Positions 54,855 to 63,678 are shown, counted from the first letter of the stretch. The stretch is 64,000 nt of DNA from Bifidobacterium erythrocebi (GCF_012932675.1 NZ_JAAIIF010000018.1:62001-126000), one strand, 5' to 3'. Made by a program: numbers and translations. The notes: a model not told the origin generated them from the sequence alone.

Positions 54855-55051
54855 TTATCCACATTATCCACAAAGGTCTGAAGCGTTACGTTTCAGGCCT
54901 TTTCTGTATTTGCGCACCGAGTTATCCACAGGTTATCCACCGTTTGTGCACTACTTATCCACTATCCGCACTACGGTTACCCACACTCAAATCGCACTTA
55001 CCCACAAGTTACCCACAGGTTATCCACAATCTTTTCCACACTTGTGGAAAA
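54855..55051. other. Cluster of DnaA boxes, possible oriC or DnaA-binding region
   Basis: TTATCCACA or one-mismatch forms start at 54855, 54864, 54922, 54933 (ACC end), 54955 (ACT end), 54977, 54998 and 55009 (TTACCCACA), 55020, 55032 (TTTTCCACA) and on the other strand 55043 (TGTGGAAAA). That is eleven boxes in 197 bp between crgA and the rhomboid gene, in a locally AT-rich stretch. dnaA and dnaN are not in the window. Confidence 0.8.
54873..54904 (+). terminator. Terminator of crgA
   Basis: AAGGTCTGAA pairs with TTCAGGCCTT around GCGTTACG, ending in TTTTC. It directly adjoins two DnaA boxes. Confidence 0.85.
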
Positions 55052-55137
55052 CTACATGTGTGTAATTACGAGACGGTAGTTCCTGTGCGGATGAATTGAC
55101 GGCGAAGCGGGATAAACGGCTTTCGCAGTCGGGCCAA

Positions 55138-55854
55138 TCACCATGATTGCGGCGAGCACAGCAGCACCACGGCCACCAGCACCACCACGATTGCGCCGCC
55201 GAACACGGCCATGCGCCATGTCAGCGAACGGCCTCGTGTGCCCGGAACCGCGGCCGTCAGCAGCGCCGCCAACACACCGCCGGTGATGAAGCCGCCCACA
55301 TGCGCCTGCCAGGCGATGCCGCCCATCACGAACGGCATAGCGAAGTTCACCGCCATCCACACCAGCATCGAACGGATATCCGCGCCCACACGCCGGAACA
55401 CCACCAGCATCGCCGCGAACAGGCCGAACAGGGCGCCCGAGGCACCGTACGCGGCGATCCCCCAGTCCCCGGTCAGACGCGCCCACACCATCAGGCCCGC
55501 GGCCCCGCCGAAGCCGGAGATGAGGTAGAACGCCAGGAAGCGCCAATGCCCGAGCATGCGTTCCAACATCGGACCGACAGACCAAAGCGCCAACATGTTG
55601 AACAGGATGTGCAGTATGCTCGGCGCATGCAGGAACATGGAGGTCAGCCACGTCCACGGGCGGCGCACCATGAGCACGGGGGCCGCCATGCCCCAGTTCA
55701 CGATCGCGGAGAACACCGTGGGCATGAGGTAGCGGGTGACGATCTCCACCACCCACACGGCCGCGCAGAGCACGATGATCGACGTGGTGACCACCGGTTC
55801 GCCAGCCGCCCAGGCATGCCGGATCTCCCTTTTGCTGGGAATCTTGAAATTCAT
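55138..55854 (-). CDS. Rhomboid family intramembrane serine protease
   Basis: A 238-residue membrane protease with six or seven helices. The catalytic Ser is in AYGASGALFGL (near residue 140) and the His in WQAHVGGFITGG (near 184); HILFNMLALW in helix 2 supplies the conserved His-Asn region. It cuts membrane proteins within the bilayer. The ATG at 55,854 gives a short cytoplasmic N terminus. The gene is also found beside crgA in related actinobacteria. Confidence 0.93.
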   Translation of the reverse strand: MNFKIPSKREIRHAWAAGEPVVTTSIIVLCAAVWVVEIVTRYLMPTVFSAIVNWGMAAPVLMVRRPWTWLTSMFLHAPSILHILFNMLALWSVGPMLERMLGHWRFLAFYLISGFGGAAGLMVWARLTGDWGIAAYGASGALFGLFAAMLVVFRRVGADIRSMLVWMAVNFAMPFVMGGIAWQAHVGGFITGGVLAALLTAAVPGTRGRSLTWRMAVFGGAIVVVLVAVVLLCSPQSW

Positions 55855-56007
55855 GCATTCATGCTATCGGTCGCTTTGCCCAAGAATCCGCCGCATTCGG
55901 CGCAACGGCGATACACTCCACCCAATCGTTACAAAATTCGTTTTATCATAGTGAGCAGAGTTGGTTTGAATGGGCATGCCAACAAGCAACCCCGGAAAGG
56001 AGCCGTC

Positions 56008-56232
56008 ATGGAGAAGAATTCTTCAAACGGTTGGAAGTTCTTTGCGATTCTGTTCGGCGCACTGCTCGCCGGCGTCGTGGGTCTGTATGTGTACAAGCAG
56101 CAGAACCCCGATTATGACCCGTGGGAGGAACCGTGGGAGAACAGCTCCTCTCCGGTGGATCTTGGGCTTGATAAGGCCGAAGAGGCACCTGCGGAGTCCG
56201 GCGAGGCCGAGACCGCTGCGGAAGCCGCCTGA
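56008..56232 (+). CDS. Small single-pass membrane protein, unknown
   Basis: A 74-residue protein: one membrane helix (about 9-28, FFAILFGALLAGVVGLYVY) then an acidic, Pro/Ser/Ala-rich tail (DPWEEPWENSSSP). The perfect GGAAAGGAG eight bases before the ATG and the following terminator support a real gene. Function unknown. It is divergent from the rhomboid gene. Confidence 0.75.
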   Translation: MEKNSSNGWKFFAILFGALLAGVVGLYVYKQQNPDYDPWEEPWENSSSPVDLGLDKAEEAPAESGEAETAAEAA

Positions 56233-56252
56233 TTCGGGTTTCTGAATCTTAC

Positions 56253-56290
56253 GCGAAGCCGCGCATCGTATGATCGGTGCGCGGCTTCGC
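56253..56290 (+). terminator. Terminator of the small membrane protein gene
   Basis: GCGAAGCCGCGCA pairs with TGCGCGGCTTCGC, a 13-bp GC-rich stem 20 bp after the stop. Confidence 0.85.
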
Positions 56291-56346
56291 TGTATCCGGG
56301 GCCTTGCGTAAATGATGCAAAGGCTCTAACAGACCGGCAGATACGA

Positions 56347-56381
56347 CAAAGGGGAACAACCGTGAAGGCTGTTCCCCTTTG
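56347..56381. terminator. Second hairpin, probable bidirectional terminator
   Basis: CAAAGGGGAACA pairs with TGTTCCCCTTTG around ACCGTGAAGGC. It may end transcripts from either side, including read-through from glgP on the minus strand. Confidence 0.75.
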
Positions 56382-56399
56382 CCGTATTGAGCACAGTTT

Positions 56400-56757
56400 T
56401 TTATAGGTCGCACGCCACAAGGCGAGCGAATGAGAAGCGATTACCAGCGCGTGACCGCACGGCCCGGAACCGTGGCGTACGCGGGTACGCCATCAGCTCG
56501 GACAGTGCCGCCAGCGCTCATGATCACTTGAGCGGAGCCGTCAAGCGGACAGCCCGGTGGGCTGTCCGTAGGCAACGCCGAACGGCTATGCCGTGAGGCA
56601 GAAACCAGCGCGCAGCTGGCATACCGGGACGCGAGCCGTCAGGCGAGCGGAGCGAAAGCGATCATGCGTGTGTCACCAAGGCGTCCGGGACGAAGGCGTA
56701 CGAAGGTACGTCGAGTCCCGAACAACGCAGGTGACACTCCATGATCACTTGAGCGGA
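56400..56757. repeat. Tandem structured repeats sharing the 3' end of glgP
   Basis: CATGATCACTTGAGCGGA occurs at 56,519-56,536 and 56,740-56,757; the second copy includes the glgP stop and last codons. The sequence before each copy is related (GCGAGCG, then GCGAT, GTGACC or GTCACC, then GGCGTAC-loop-GTACG-type hairpin). Inside are GTGTCACC (56,670)/GGTGACAC (56,737), CGTAC-GAAG-GTACG, and a perfect CGGACAGCCC-GGT-GGGCTGTCCG (56,546-56,568). No protein gene is likely. Confidence 0.7.
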
Positions 56758-59201
56758 CCGGTGTGCCAGATGCGCTCGAGGTAATCCTCGATGGAGCGGT
56801 CGGAGCTGAAGTAGCCGGAGTTGGCCACGTTGAGCACGGCCATGCGGCTCCACTTCATCGGATCGCGGTAGGTTTCCTCGATCTGGGCCTGGATGTCCAT
56901 GTACGCGCGGAAGTCGGCGAGCGTCATGAAGTAATCCTTGTTCAGCCAATCGTTGACGAGGTCCTTGTAGGTGTCCTTGTCGCCGTCGGAGAAGGTGCCG
57001 TCGGCAACCATATCGATGGCGGCCTTGAGCTGCGGGTCCTTCTCGTAGTACTCGCGGGACAGACCCTTGGTGTCGTAGCCCTTGGCGTACAGCGCGGAGA
57101 CTTCCGGCTCGGTCATGCCGAACAGGAAGAAGTTCTCGGCGCCCACGCGTTCACGGATCTCGACGTTGGCGCCATCGAGGGTGCCGACGGTCAGAGCGCC
57201 GTTGAGGGCGAACTTCATGTTGCCGGTGCCGGAGGCTTCCTTGCCGGCCTGGGAGATCTGCTCGTCGAGGTCGGTGGCCGGGATGAGGTTCATGGCCAGC
57301 TCGATGTTGTAGTTCCACGGGAAGTAGACGTTCAGCTTGCCCTTGACGTCCGGGTCGTTGTTGATGACGCGGGCGACGTTGTTGATCAGCTGGATGGTCT
57401 GCTTGGCCAGGTAGTAGCCCGGAGCGGCCTTGGCGCCGAACACGATGGTGCGCGGCATGATGTCGTCGGCGGAGACCTTGCCGGACTTGATGTCGGCGTA
57501 GTCGGCGATGACGGACAGGATCTTCAGGGCCTGGCGCTTGTACTCGTGCAGACGCTTGACCATGGTGTTGATCATGGTGTTCGGGTCGATGTCGAAGCCG
57601 TACTTGCGCTTGGCGAAGTTGGAGAAGTCGACCTTGTTGGCCTGCTTGACGGCGGCGAACTTCTTGACGAACTCGTCGTCATCGGCCAGCGGGACGAGGC
57701 CCTTGAGCAGTTCGAGGTCGCTCAGCCACTTGTCGGTGCCCAGGCCCTCGGTGATGAGGTCGGACAGGCGCGGGTTGGCCAGCTTGATGAAGCGGCGAGG
57801 GGTCACGCCGTTGGTCACGTTGGTGAACTTGTCCGGGTACACGTCGGAGAAGTTCTTCAGGGTGACGTCCTTGAGCAGCTGGGAGTGCAGCTCGGCCACG
57901 CCGTTGACGTGGGAACCGCCGTAGGTGGCGAGGTACGCCATGCGCACGGCGTCACCGGTGTAGATGGCCATGTCCTTGATGGTGTCGGCTGCGACGCCCT
58001 TGGCCTTGAGCTCGGCTTCGAACTGGTCGTTGATCTTCTCGATGATCTCGAGGTGACGCGGCAGCAGTTCGCCGATGAGCTTGGACGGCCACACTTCCAA
58101 GGCTTCCGGAAGCAGGGTGTGGCAGGTGTAGTTGAAGGTGCGACGGGTGATGTCCCAGGCGGTGTCCCAATCGTAGTCGTACTCGTCCATGAGAACGCGC
58201 ATGAGCTCCGGGATGCCGATGACCGGGTGGGTGTCGTTGAGCTGGAAGTTGATCTTGTCCGGGAAGGTGGTCAGATCCGGCTTGTCCTGGCCCGGGTAGA
58301 AGACGCGGATGGCGTCGTGGATGGAGGCGGACACGAAGAAGTACTGCTGCTCAAGACGCAGAGCCTTGCCCTGCGGGGTGGAGTCTTCCGGGTACAGGAT
58401 CTTGGAGATGTTCTCGGCTTCGACCTGCGGCTTGACGGCGTCGAGGTACTCGGACTTGTTGAAGGTGAGCAGGTCGAACTCGTCGTAGCTCTTGGCGGAC
58501 CACAGACGCAGGGTGTTCACACGGCCGGAGGCGTAGCCCGGAACCATGTAGTCGACCGGGACGGCGCGCACGGACCAGGCCGGCTTCCAGACCTTCCTGC
58601 CGTTCTCTTCGACGACTTCGCCGCCGAAGGAGACCTTCTGGTCGCGGTTGTAGTCGATGTGGCCCCACGGCTCCTCGTTGGCCAGCCAGTAATCCGGGGT
58701 CTCGATCTGCTTGCCGTTCTCGTCGAATTCCTGCTTGAAGATGCCGTACTTGTACTGGATGCCGTAGCCGAAGGCCGGCACGCCGAGGGAGGCGAGGGAG
58801 TCGATGAAGCAGGCGGCCAGACGACCCAGGCCACCATTGCCCAGGCCCGGCTCGTATTCGGCATCGATGACTTCCTGGGCGTTGAAGCCGAGCGCTTCCA
58901 CGGCCTTGTCGAACTGCTCGGTCAGACCGGCGTTGAGCAGTGCGTTCTCCAGCTGCTTGCCCATCAGGAACTCTGCGGACAGGTAGCCCACGGCCTTGGT
59001 GTTGCCGTTGACCATGTCGGCCTGGGTCTTCATCCAGGAATCCATGAGATGGCGACGCACAGCGGAGGCAGCGGCGACATACACGTCCGCCGGCTTAGCC
59101 TGTTCGACAGTGACGCCTTGGGTGTACTTGAGTTGCTCGCGAATCTCATCAGCGAACTGTTCAGCCGTGACGGGAGATTGTGGTGCAGTGATCTCGGCCA
59201 T
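56745..59201 (-). CDS. glgP: Glycogen/alpha-glucan phosphorylase
   Basis: An 818-residue GT35 enzyme releasing glucose-1-phosphate from glycogen or maltodextrin. It has GYLSAEFLMGKQLENALLN near 72, EPGLGNGGLGRLAACFIDSL near 117, NDTHPVIGIPELMRVLMDE near 318, and the PLP-binding Lys in ASGTGNMKFALNGALTVG near 660, with GTLDGANVEI following. All catalytic blocks are present and length fits. Start ATG gives MAEITAPQSP; the ribosome site is weak (GAAAG). Single gene; the 3' end is duplicated in the downstream structured repeats. Confidence 0.95.
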   Translation of the reverse strand: MAEITAPQSPVTAEQFADEIREQLKYTQGVTVEQAKPADVYVAAASAVRRHLMDSWMKTQADMVNGNTKAVGYLSAEFLMGKQLENALLNAGLTEQFDKAVEALGFNAQEVIDAEYEPGLGNGGLGRLAACFIDSLASLGVPAFGYGIQYKYGIFKQEFDENGKQIETPDYWLANEEPWGHIDYNRDQKVSFGGEVVEENGRKVWKPAWSVRAVPVDYMVPGYASGRVNTLRLWSAKSYDEFDLLTFNKSEYLDAVKPQVEAENISKILYPEDSTPQGKALRLEQQYFFVSASIHDAIRVFYPGQDKPDLTTFPDKINFQLNDTHPVIGIPELMRVLMDEYDYDWDTAWDITRRTFNYTCHTLLPEALEVWPSKLIGELLPRHLEIIEKINDQFEAELKAKGVAADTIKDMAIYTGDAVRMAYLATYGGSHVNGVAELHSQLLKDVTLKNFSDVYPDKFTNVTNGVTPRRFIKLANPRLSDLITEGLGTDKWLSDLELLKGLVPLADDDEFVKKFAAVKQANKVDFSNFAKRKYGFDIDPNTMINTMVKRLHEYKRQALKILSVIADYADIKSGKVSADDIMPRTIVFGAKAAPGYYLAKQTIQLINNVARVINNDPDVKGKLNVYFPWNYNIELAMNLIPATDLDEQISQAGKEASGTGNMKFALNGALTVGTLDGANVEIRERVGAENFFLFGMTEPEVSALYAKGYDTKGLSREYYEKDPQLKAAIDMVADGTFSDGDKDTYKDLVNDWLNKDYFMTLADFRAYMDIQAQIEETYRDPMKWSRMAVLNVANSGYFSSDRSIEDYLERIWHTGPLK

Positions 59202-59499
59202 TTGCTCTGACTTTCTCTATCAATAGGTTGTACGGAACAATCATATGTGCACGGCGTAACGCGAACCAAGTTCTCGATCCGCTTGGACGTTCGTTGTCCG
59301 TAGGGACACCCGTCGTCCTTCAACGCCATGCATACGTTGTCATAGACACCATAGCACACCCTCCTGCACAACGCCACGCGAGACGCGGATAAATATGACA
59401 ACGTAGGCACATAACTGGGAAAATAGCCGCGATACAGCGGGGAACGCCGAGCGCGGCAAGACGGCCGCCGCGGCGCAGGCGGGGTGGCACAATGGAACC

Positions 59500-59898
59500 A
59501 TGCCAGTGATTTTGGAAAAGGACCTGCCGCAGGGCCGCGCGTCGTTCGAACAGTGGAAAGAGGCCGCGCGCCGGGAACAGAACCCGCATACCGCCAACCC
59601 GCGCCTACCCAGGCAGGTCAAGGCGATGGCCGTCCGCTTCTCGCTCCACCTGCTGGAACAGAAGGCACCGGGGCCCGGCGTCGAGGTGCGCGTGGCACCG
59701 TGGGGCGCCGTCAAGATCCTCGACGGGCCGGCCTCCGACCCGCACAATCTCACGCCGCCGGACGTGATCGAACTGGATCCGGACGTATGGCTCCGTCTCG
59801 CCACCGGCATCACCACCTGGAGCGAGGAGAAACACGCCGGACGCATCACCGCCGTCGGCGAGCGCGATGACCTGAGCTCCTTGCTGCCGCTGTACTGA
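59500..59898 (+). CDS. Sterol-carrier-like actinobacterial protein (MSCP/SCP2-like fold)
   Basis: A 132-residue soluble protein. FSLHLLEQKAPGPGVEVRV, GAVKILDGP, and TPPDVIELDPDVWLRLATG match my memory of the actinobacterial sterol carrier family proteins, related to the mycothiol-dependent maleylpyruvate isomerase/SCP2 fold. The ligand is unknown. In other actinobacteria the gene often lies near purine genes, which is not so here. ATG at 59,500 has only a weak ribosome site. The upstream gap (59,202-59,499) contains no further gene. Confidence 0.75.
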   Translation: MPVILEKDLPQGRASFEQWKEAARREQNPHTANPRLPRQVKAMAVRFSLHLLEQKAPGPGVEVRVAPWGAVKILDGPASDPHNLTPPDVIELDPDVWLRLATGITTWSEEKHAGRITAVGERDDLSSLLPLY

Positions 59899-59943
59899 CG
59901 TACGGACCGGCCAACATGGTTTCCGGCCCGGCGGCTCGACGGC

Positions 59944-61347
59944 TCATTCGTAACGGGAGATGTTCCACCGCTGGACATGCTCGGCCCAATGCCCCGGCGT
60001 CGGTATGGTGATCAGGGCCCTCATGGACAACGCGTACGCGGCCGCAACGGCGATCGCCGCCGCGAGGATCCAGCACGTCGTGGCGTACCCGATGCATTGC
60101 ATGCCGATGCCGGCCAGCAGCACGCACAGGCCATACGAGCCATATTGCGTGAGCATATTGCCGGCGCCCACGCGCCCAAGCTTGTCCTTGGCGACCAGCA
60201 CGTTGCCGAGACCGCCCAGCACGGCATTGCCGGCCGGCAGGAACAGTACCGATAGCACCAGGAACACCGCCCTGCCGATGACGGATGGGCATAGTGCGGC
60301 ACCGACGAATCCGACGGCAAGCAGCACGAAGGACAACACGACCAGCACGCCCCCGCGAATATACTCCACCGTCGTCGAGGCTATCACCGCGCCAACGAGC
60401 ATGCCGCAAGACACGGCCGCGCTGACGAATCCGGCGGATACCGTCTGCCGGCCGCCTTCGGAGACCTCCAGCGTCGTGATGGTGAGGAAGGCGTTGCTAG
60501 TGCCGGTTATGAGCGCGGCGGCGATGGTCAGCCTGCGCTGGAACGCATCACCGAGCAGCCAACGCAGGCCACCGAACGCATCGCGCCAGGTGGGTCTGGG
60601 CTTGTTGGCCTCCCCGGATTCGGCTTGCGTTTCATCATCTGTGTTCGGCTCGTCCCGGGCTTCATCCGCTCGCGCATCCGACCCATCCGGTTTGGGGCAC
60701 GCAGCGCGATGCCAGTATCTGGTGATATGAGATGTCGCCAACAGCGAAATCAGCCCGCAGCATGCCCCGGCAAGGAACGGCACCGCGCGGCTGATGGACA
60801 TCAGGACGCCGCCGATCGGGCCGCCGACCATATTAACGACGGCATCGCGGCCATCGTTAAGCGACATGGCCTTCGGTAGCTGCTCGTCGGGAACGATGCC
60901 GCGCAGCATCGCATTGGACGTATTGCCCAGCAACCCACCGCGCACCGCGTCAAGTATCAGAATAGGGACCAACAGCCACAGCAGCGCGCTGTCGTGCAGC
61001 GTATCCGAAGCGACCAGCACGGCCGCGGCCAGCACGTACATCACGACCTCCGCGGCGTTTTCCACCAGCATGAGCTTCTTGCGGTCGCACCGATCCTGAA
61101 TGACGCCGCCCGCCAGTCCAAGCACGCACAGCACTGCGATCTCCATGGCATCCACCGACGACGCCAACGCCGCCGAGCCGCTGACGGCCAGCACGATGAT
61201 CGGGATGACGAACGAGACGACGCTGCTCGCCATCGATGTGAAAGTGTCCGCGGCCAGCCACCATCCATAATCCGTGCCCTTCCACAGCGATGCGGCCGCG
61301 GGCGAAGTCTCAGAAGTCTCATGCGATGCCATGCCGAAATTCCCCAT
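59944..61347 (-). CDS. MFS exporter (macrolide-efflux/MFS_3-like)
   Basis: A 467-residue transporter with twelve predicted helices and a charged central loop (about 225-265, rich in Asp and Glu). Family features include GLAGGVIQDRCDRKKLM between helices 2 and 3 and a LPKAMSLNDGRDAVVNMVGGPIGG block like that of MefA-type drug exporters. Substrate unknown. ATG at 61,347 is preceded by GGGGAATATGTTGA. A 21-codon leader ORF and a hairpin lie 82-150 bp upstream, suggesting attenuation control or a peptide substrate. Confidence 0.85.
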   Translation of the reverse strand: MGNFGMASHETSETSPAAASLWKGTDYGWWLAADTFTSMASSVVSFVIPIIVLAVSGSAALASSVDAMEIAVLCVLGLAGGVIQDRCDRKKLMLVENAAEVVMYVLAAAVLVASDTLHDSALLWLLVPILILDAVRGGLLGNTSNAMLRGIVPDEQLPKAMSLNDGRDAVVNMVGGPIGGVLMSISRAVPFLAGACCGLISLLATSHITRYWHRAACPKPDGSDARADEARDEPNTDDETQAESGEANKPRPTWRDAFGGLRWLLGDAFQRRLTIAAALITGTSNAFLTITTLEVSEGGRQTVSAGFVSAAVSCGMLVGAVIASTTVEYIRGGVLVVLSFVLLAVGFVGAALCPSVIGRAVFLVLSVLFLPAGNAVLGGLGNVLVAKDKLGRVGAGNMLTQYGSYGLCVLLAGIGMQCIGYATTCWILAAAIAVAAAYALSMRALITIPTPGHWAEHVQRWNISRYE

Positions 61348-61384
61348 TCAACATATTCCCCAAAATACGTTCCCCTAAACGACG

Positions 61385-61413
61385 CGATCGGCAGGGCACT
61401 ATGCCTTGCCGAA
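61385..61413 (-). promoter_or_regulatory. Hairpin between leader ORF and MFS gene
   Basis: On the minus strand CGGCA-A-GGCA pairs with TGCC-C-TGCCG around TAG. With the leader ORF just upstream, it could act in attenuation of the exporter gene. No T run follows, so the mechanism could also be translational. Confidence 0.5.
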
Positions 61414-61428
61414 GCGATTAGTGAGTAA

Positions 61429-61494
61429 TCACCACTTGATGATGATCTTGATCTTGAAAGAAGAAATATCAGTATCTCCCTTAATGACTGACAT
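61429..61494 (-). CDS. 21-residue leader peptide upstream of the MFS exporter
   Basis: On the minus strand a perfect AGGAGGGGG lies six bases before ATG at 61,494. The 21-codon ORF begins MSVIKGDTDI, continues SSF and ends KIKIIIKW, stop TGA. The ribosome site is stronger than that of the exporter. KIK is a Lys-X-Lys motif, the kind at which macrolides stall ribosomes on leader peptides of efflux and methylase genes. Alternatively it could be a short secreted peptide exported by the adjacent transporter. Either way translation is likely; function is inference. Confidence 0.65.
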   Translation of the reverse strand: MSVIKGDTDISSFKIKIIIKW

Positions 61495-61669
61495 AATCGC
61501 CCCCTCCTGAACCGATGTTCCAGATTCGCCTTCATGGTAGAGCGGCGTATTTGGACCTGCAAACGGCGTTCCTATTCGGGCTTGTTGGAGCCGGCCATAG
61601 AAAAACCTGAGAGCCTCCGCCCTGCAGCAGGTCTACCGGCGGGGCCGCCACGCAAACGCGCGAAAGTCG

Positions 61670-61698
61670 GCATGCAAACCGGCATGCAAACCGGCATA
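61670..61698. repeat. 12-bp repeat CGGCATGCAAAC
   Basis: Two and a half copies of CGGCATGCAAAC lie at 61,670-61,698, just outside the terminator of the DUF3073 gene. Confidence 0.7.
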
Positions 61699-61701
61699 TA
61701 A

Positions 61702-61742
61702 AAGAGCCGTTTGCGGTGGCTTGTGCCATGCAAACGGCTCTT
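61702..61742. terminator. Terminator of the DUF3073 gene
   Basis: AAGAGCCGTTTGC (61,702-61,714) and GCAAACGGCTCTT (61,730-61,742) form a perfect 13-bp stem downstream of the minus-strand gene. Confidence 0.88.
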
Positions 61743-61763
61743 CGATAAGGGTTATGTATGCAG

Positions 61764-62138
61764 TCAGTCCTGCTTCTTCGGCTTCAGCGCACTGGGCATC
61801 GGCATCGGGATGGGCTTGTGGGGCTTGGGCGTGGCCTTGGTCACCGGCATTTCGCCGCTGGTGGCCTTTGCCGCCGCTTCGGCGGCCCACTTCGCGTATT
61901 CGTCGAGGTCATCCTCGGCAGCGGAGGACACGGACTGTGCATCGGCAGCAGTCTCATCTTCGCTGTCCACATCGTGAGAATACTTGGCCTCGATGTCGGC
62001 GAAGGGATCGAAGGAACCCGAACCGGGCTCCTGGGCACCGAGCTCCTTGGCAAGCTCATCGTAATCGGTGTCGGTGGTCAGGTACTTCAGCTTACGGGCA
62101 ATTTTCTGTTGTTTTGCTTTCTGACGTCCGCGGCCCAT
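61764..62138 (-). CDS. DUF3073 family protein
   Basis: A 124-residue actinobacterial protein. The conserved N terminus is MGRGRQKAKQQKIARKLKY, followed by acidic and Ala-rich parts (DDLDEYAKWAAE near 75-86) and a Pro/Lys-rich tail. Function unknown in the family; the basic head suggests RNA or ribosome binding. AGGGGG lies upstream of the ATG. It is divergent from trpS. Confidence 0.88.
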   Translation of the reverse strand: MGRGRQKAKQQKIARKLKYLTTDTDYDELAKELGAQEPGSGSFDPFADIEAKYSHDVDSEDETAADAQSVSSAAEDDLDEYAKWAAEAAAKATSGEMPVTKATPKPHKPIPMPMPSALKPKKQD

Positions 62139-62284
62139 CTGACCCCCTGATAATGTTGCTTGCTATCAATTCATCACACAGAAGAGTACCACTTGTTTAC
62201 GCCATGCGGCTTGTCTTCTCGCACTTTTACGATAAAAGCAATATTTCGCAAGGTCATTTTCCTTATTTATAAAGGGGCATACGC

Positions 62285-63385
62285 ATGACGGATGAAGCTC
62301 AGAACAGCCAGATCACGGCTGTCGGCAATGAGATGAGCGCCAGCTTCCTGGCGGCAAAGAAGCGTTCCGACGAGACACTCGCCGCAATCGAGAAGAATCC
62401 TGGCAAGTTCACCATGCTTACCGGCGACCGCCCGACCGGACGTCTGCATATGGGCCACTACTTCGGCACACTGCGCAGCCGTGTGGAGATGCAGAACAAG
62501 GGCGTGCACACCAACATCATCATCGCCGACTACCAGGTGATCACCGACCGCGACACCACCGAGCACATCCAGGACAACGTGCTCAATTTGATCCTCGACT
62601 ACATGGCCGCCGGCATCGACCCGGAAAAGACCATGATCTACACGCATTCCGCCGTTCCGGCCGAAAACCAGCTCATGCTGCCCTTCCTGTCGCTGGTCAC
62701 CGAATCGGAGCTGCACCGCAATCCGACCGTCAAGGCCGAGATGGAAGCCTCCGGCCACGCGCTGACCGGCCTGCTGCTCACCTACCCGGTGCACCAGGCA
62801 TGCGACATCCTGTTCTGCAAGGGCAACATCGTGCCGGTGGGCAAGGACCAGCTGCCGCATATCGAGCTGACCCGCACCATCGCTCGCCGCTTCAACGAAC
62901 GCTACGCGAAGAAGAACCCGGTGTTCCCCGAGCCGGACGCCATTCTGTCCGATGCGCCGGAAATCCCGGGTCTCGACGGCCAGAAGATGAGCAAGTCCCG
63001 CGGCAACTCCATCATGCTGAGCGCCACCGCCGAGGAGACCGCCAAGCTCATCAAGAAGAGCCGCACCGATTCCGAACGCCGCATCACCTTCGACCCGATC
63101 AACCGCCCGGAAGTCTCCGCCCTGCTGACCACCGCGGCATTGACCACCGGCCGCAAGCCCGAAGAGATCGCCGAGGAGATCGGCGATTCCGGCGCCGGCG
63201 CGCTGAAAATGTACGTGGTGGAATCCGTGAACAACTTCCTGGCCCCGATGCGCGAGCGCCGCGCCGAGCTGGCTCAGGATATGGATTATGTGCGCGACGT
63301 GCTGGCCGAAGGCAACAGAAAGGCCAACGCCATCGCCAACGAAACACTGGAGCAGGTGCGCGACGCCATGGGCATGTGCTACTGA
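62285..63385 (+). CDS. trpS: Tryptophanyl-tRNA synthetase
   Basis: A 366-residue class Ic synthetase charging tRNA-Trp. The ATP-binding HIGH-like motif is HMGHYFG (near 55) and the KMSKS loop is GQKMSKSRGN (near 233-242). PVHQACDILFC and VGKDQLPHIELTR are family blocks. The ATG at 62,285 has no strong Shine-Dalgarno but fits family length with a short N-terminal extension. No T-box is seen in the short upstream gap. Confidence 0.95.
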   Translation: MTDEAQNSQITAVGNEMSASFLAAKKRSDETLAAIEKNPGKFTMLTGDRPTGRLHMGHYFGTLRSRVEMQNKGVHTNIIIADYQVITDRDTTEHIQDNVLNLILDYMAAGIDPEKTMIYTHSAVPAENQLMLPFLSLVTESELHRNPTVKAEMEASGHALTGLLLTYPVHQACDILFCKGNIVPVGKDQLPHIELTRTIARRFNERYAKKNPVFPEPDAILSDAPEIPGLDGQKMSKSRGNSIMLSATAEETAKLIKKSRTDSERRITFDPINRPEVSALLTTAALTTGRKPEEIAEEIGDSGAGALKMYVVESVNNFLAPMRERRAELAQDMDYVRDVLAEGNRKANAIANETLEQVRDAMGMCY

Positions 63386-63411
63386 GCATGCGGCAACATT
63401 CTGACGATCTG

Positions 63412-63470
63412 AAGTGAGTTGGCTGTGTTTTGGGGCTTATGCAAAGCCCCAAAACACAGCCAACTCACTT
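63412..63470 (+). terminator. Very long perfect hairpin after trpS
   Basis: A 27-bp arm starting AAGTGAGTTGGC (63,412-63,438) is exactly complementary to 63,444-63,470, with loop ATGCA. A stem of this length is more than a terminator needs and may form a cruciform. Confidence 0.8.
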
Positions 63471-63510
63471 ATCTAGTTTATTTGTGGCAGATTTGAGAGC
63501 CGCTGTTCTG

Positions 63511-63622
63511 CTAGGTGGCTGATTTGTGGCATGCCAACGGGGAAGCCCTGTGTATGTTCGTTGGAATTCCAACGAACATACACAGGGCTTCGTGAATTAG
63601 GTGCCACAAATAAGCCACCTAG
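63511..63622. repeat. Nested palindrome between trpS and the symporter gene
   Basis: Outer arms of 21 bp (63,511-63,531 starting CTAGGTGGCT, and 63,602-63,622) match with one mismatch. Inside, 63,544-63,589 is a perfect 46-bp palindrome centred on GGAATTCC with arms AGCCCTGTGTATGTTCGTT. The segment could fold into a large cruciform. Confidence 0.9.
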
Positions 63623-63678
63623 TGTTTCCCAAATACTGGAATCCGCCACAAGCAGGCGATATAGCACCAGGACAGCCG

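Noticed and set aside
55020..55051. Terminator formed by TTTTCCACACTTGTGGAAAA
   Set aside because: The short inverted repeat is better explained as two opposed DnaA boxes within the cluster.
62139..62284. T-box or tryptophan attenuator upstream of trpS
   Set aside because: The gap is short and AT-rich without a T-box core or Trp codon run.
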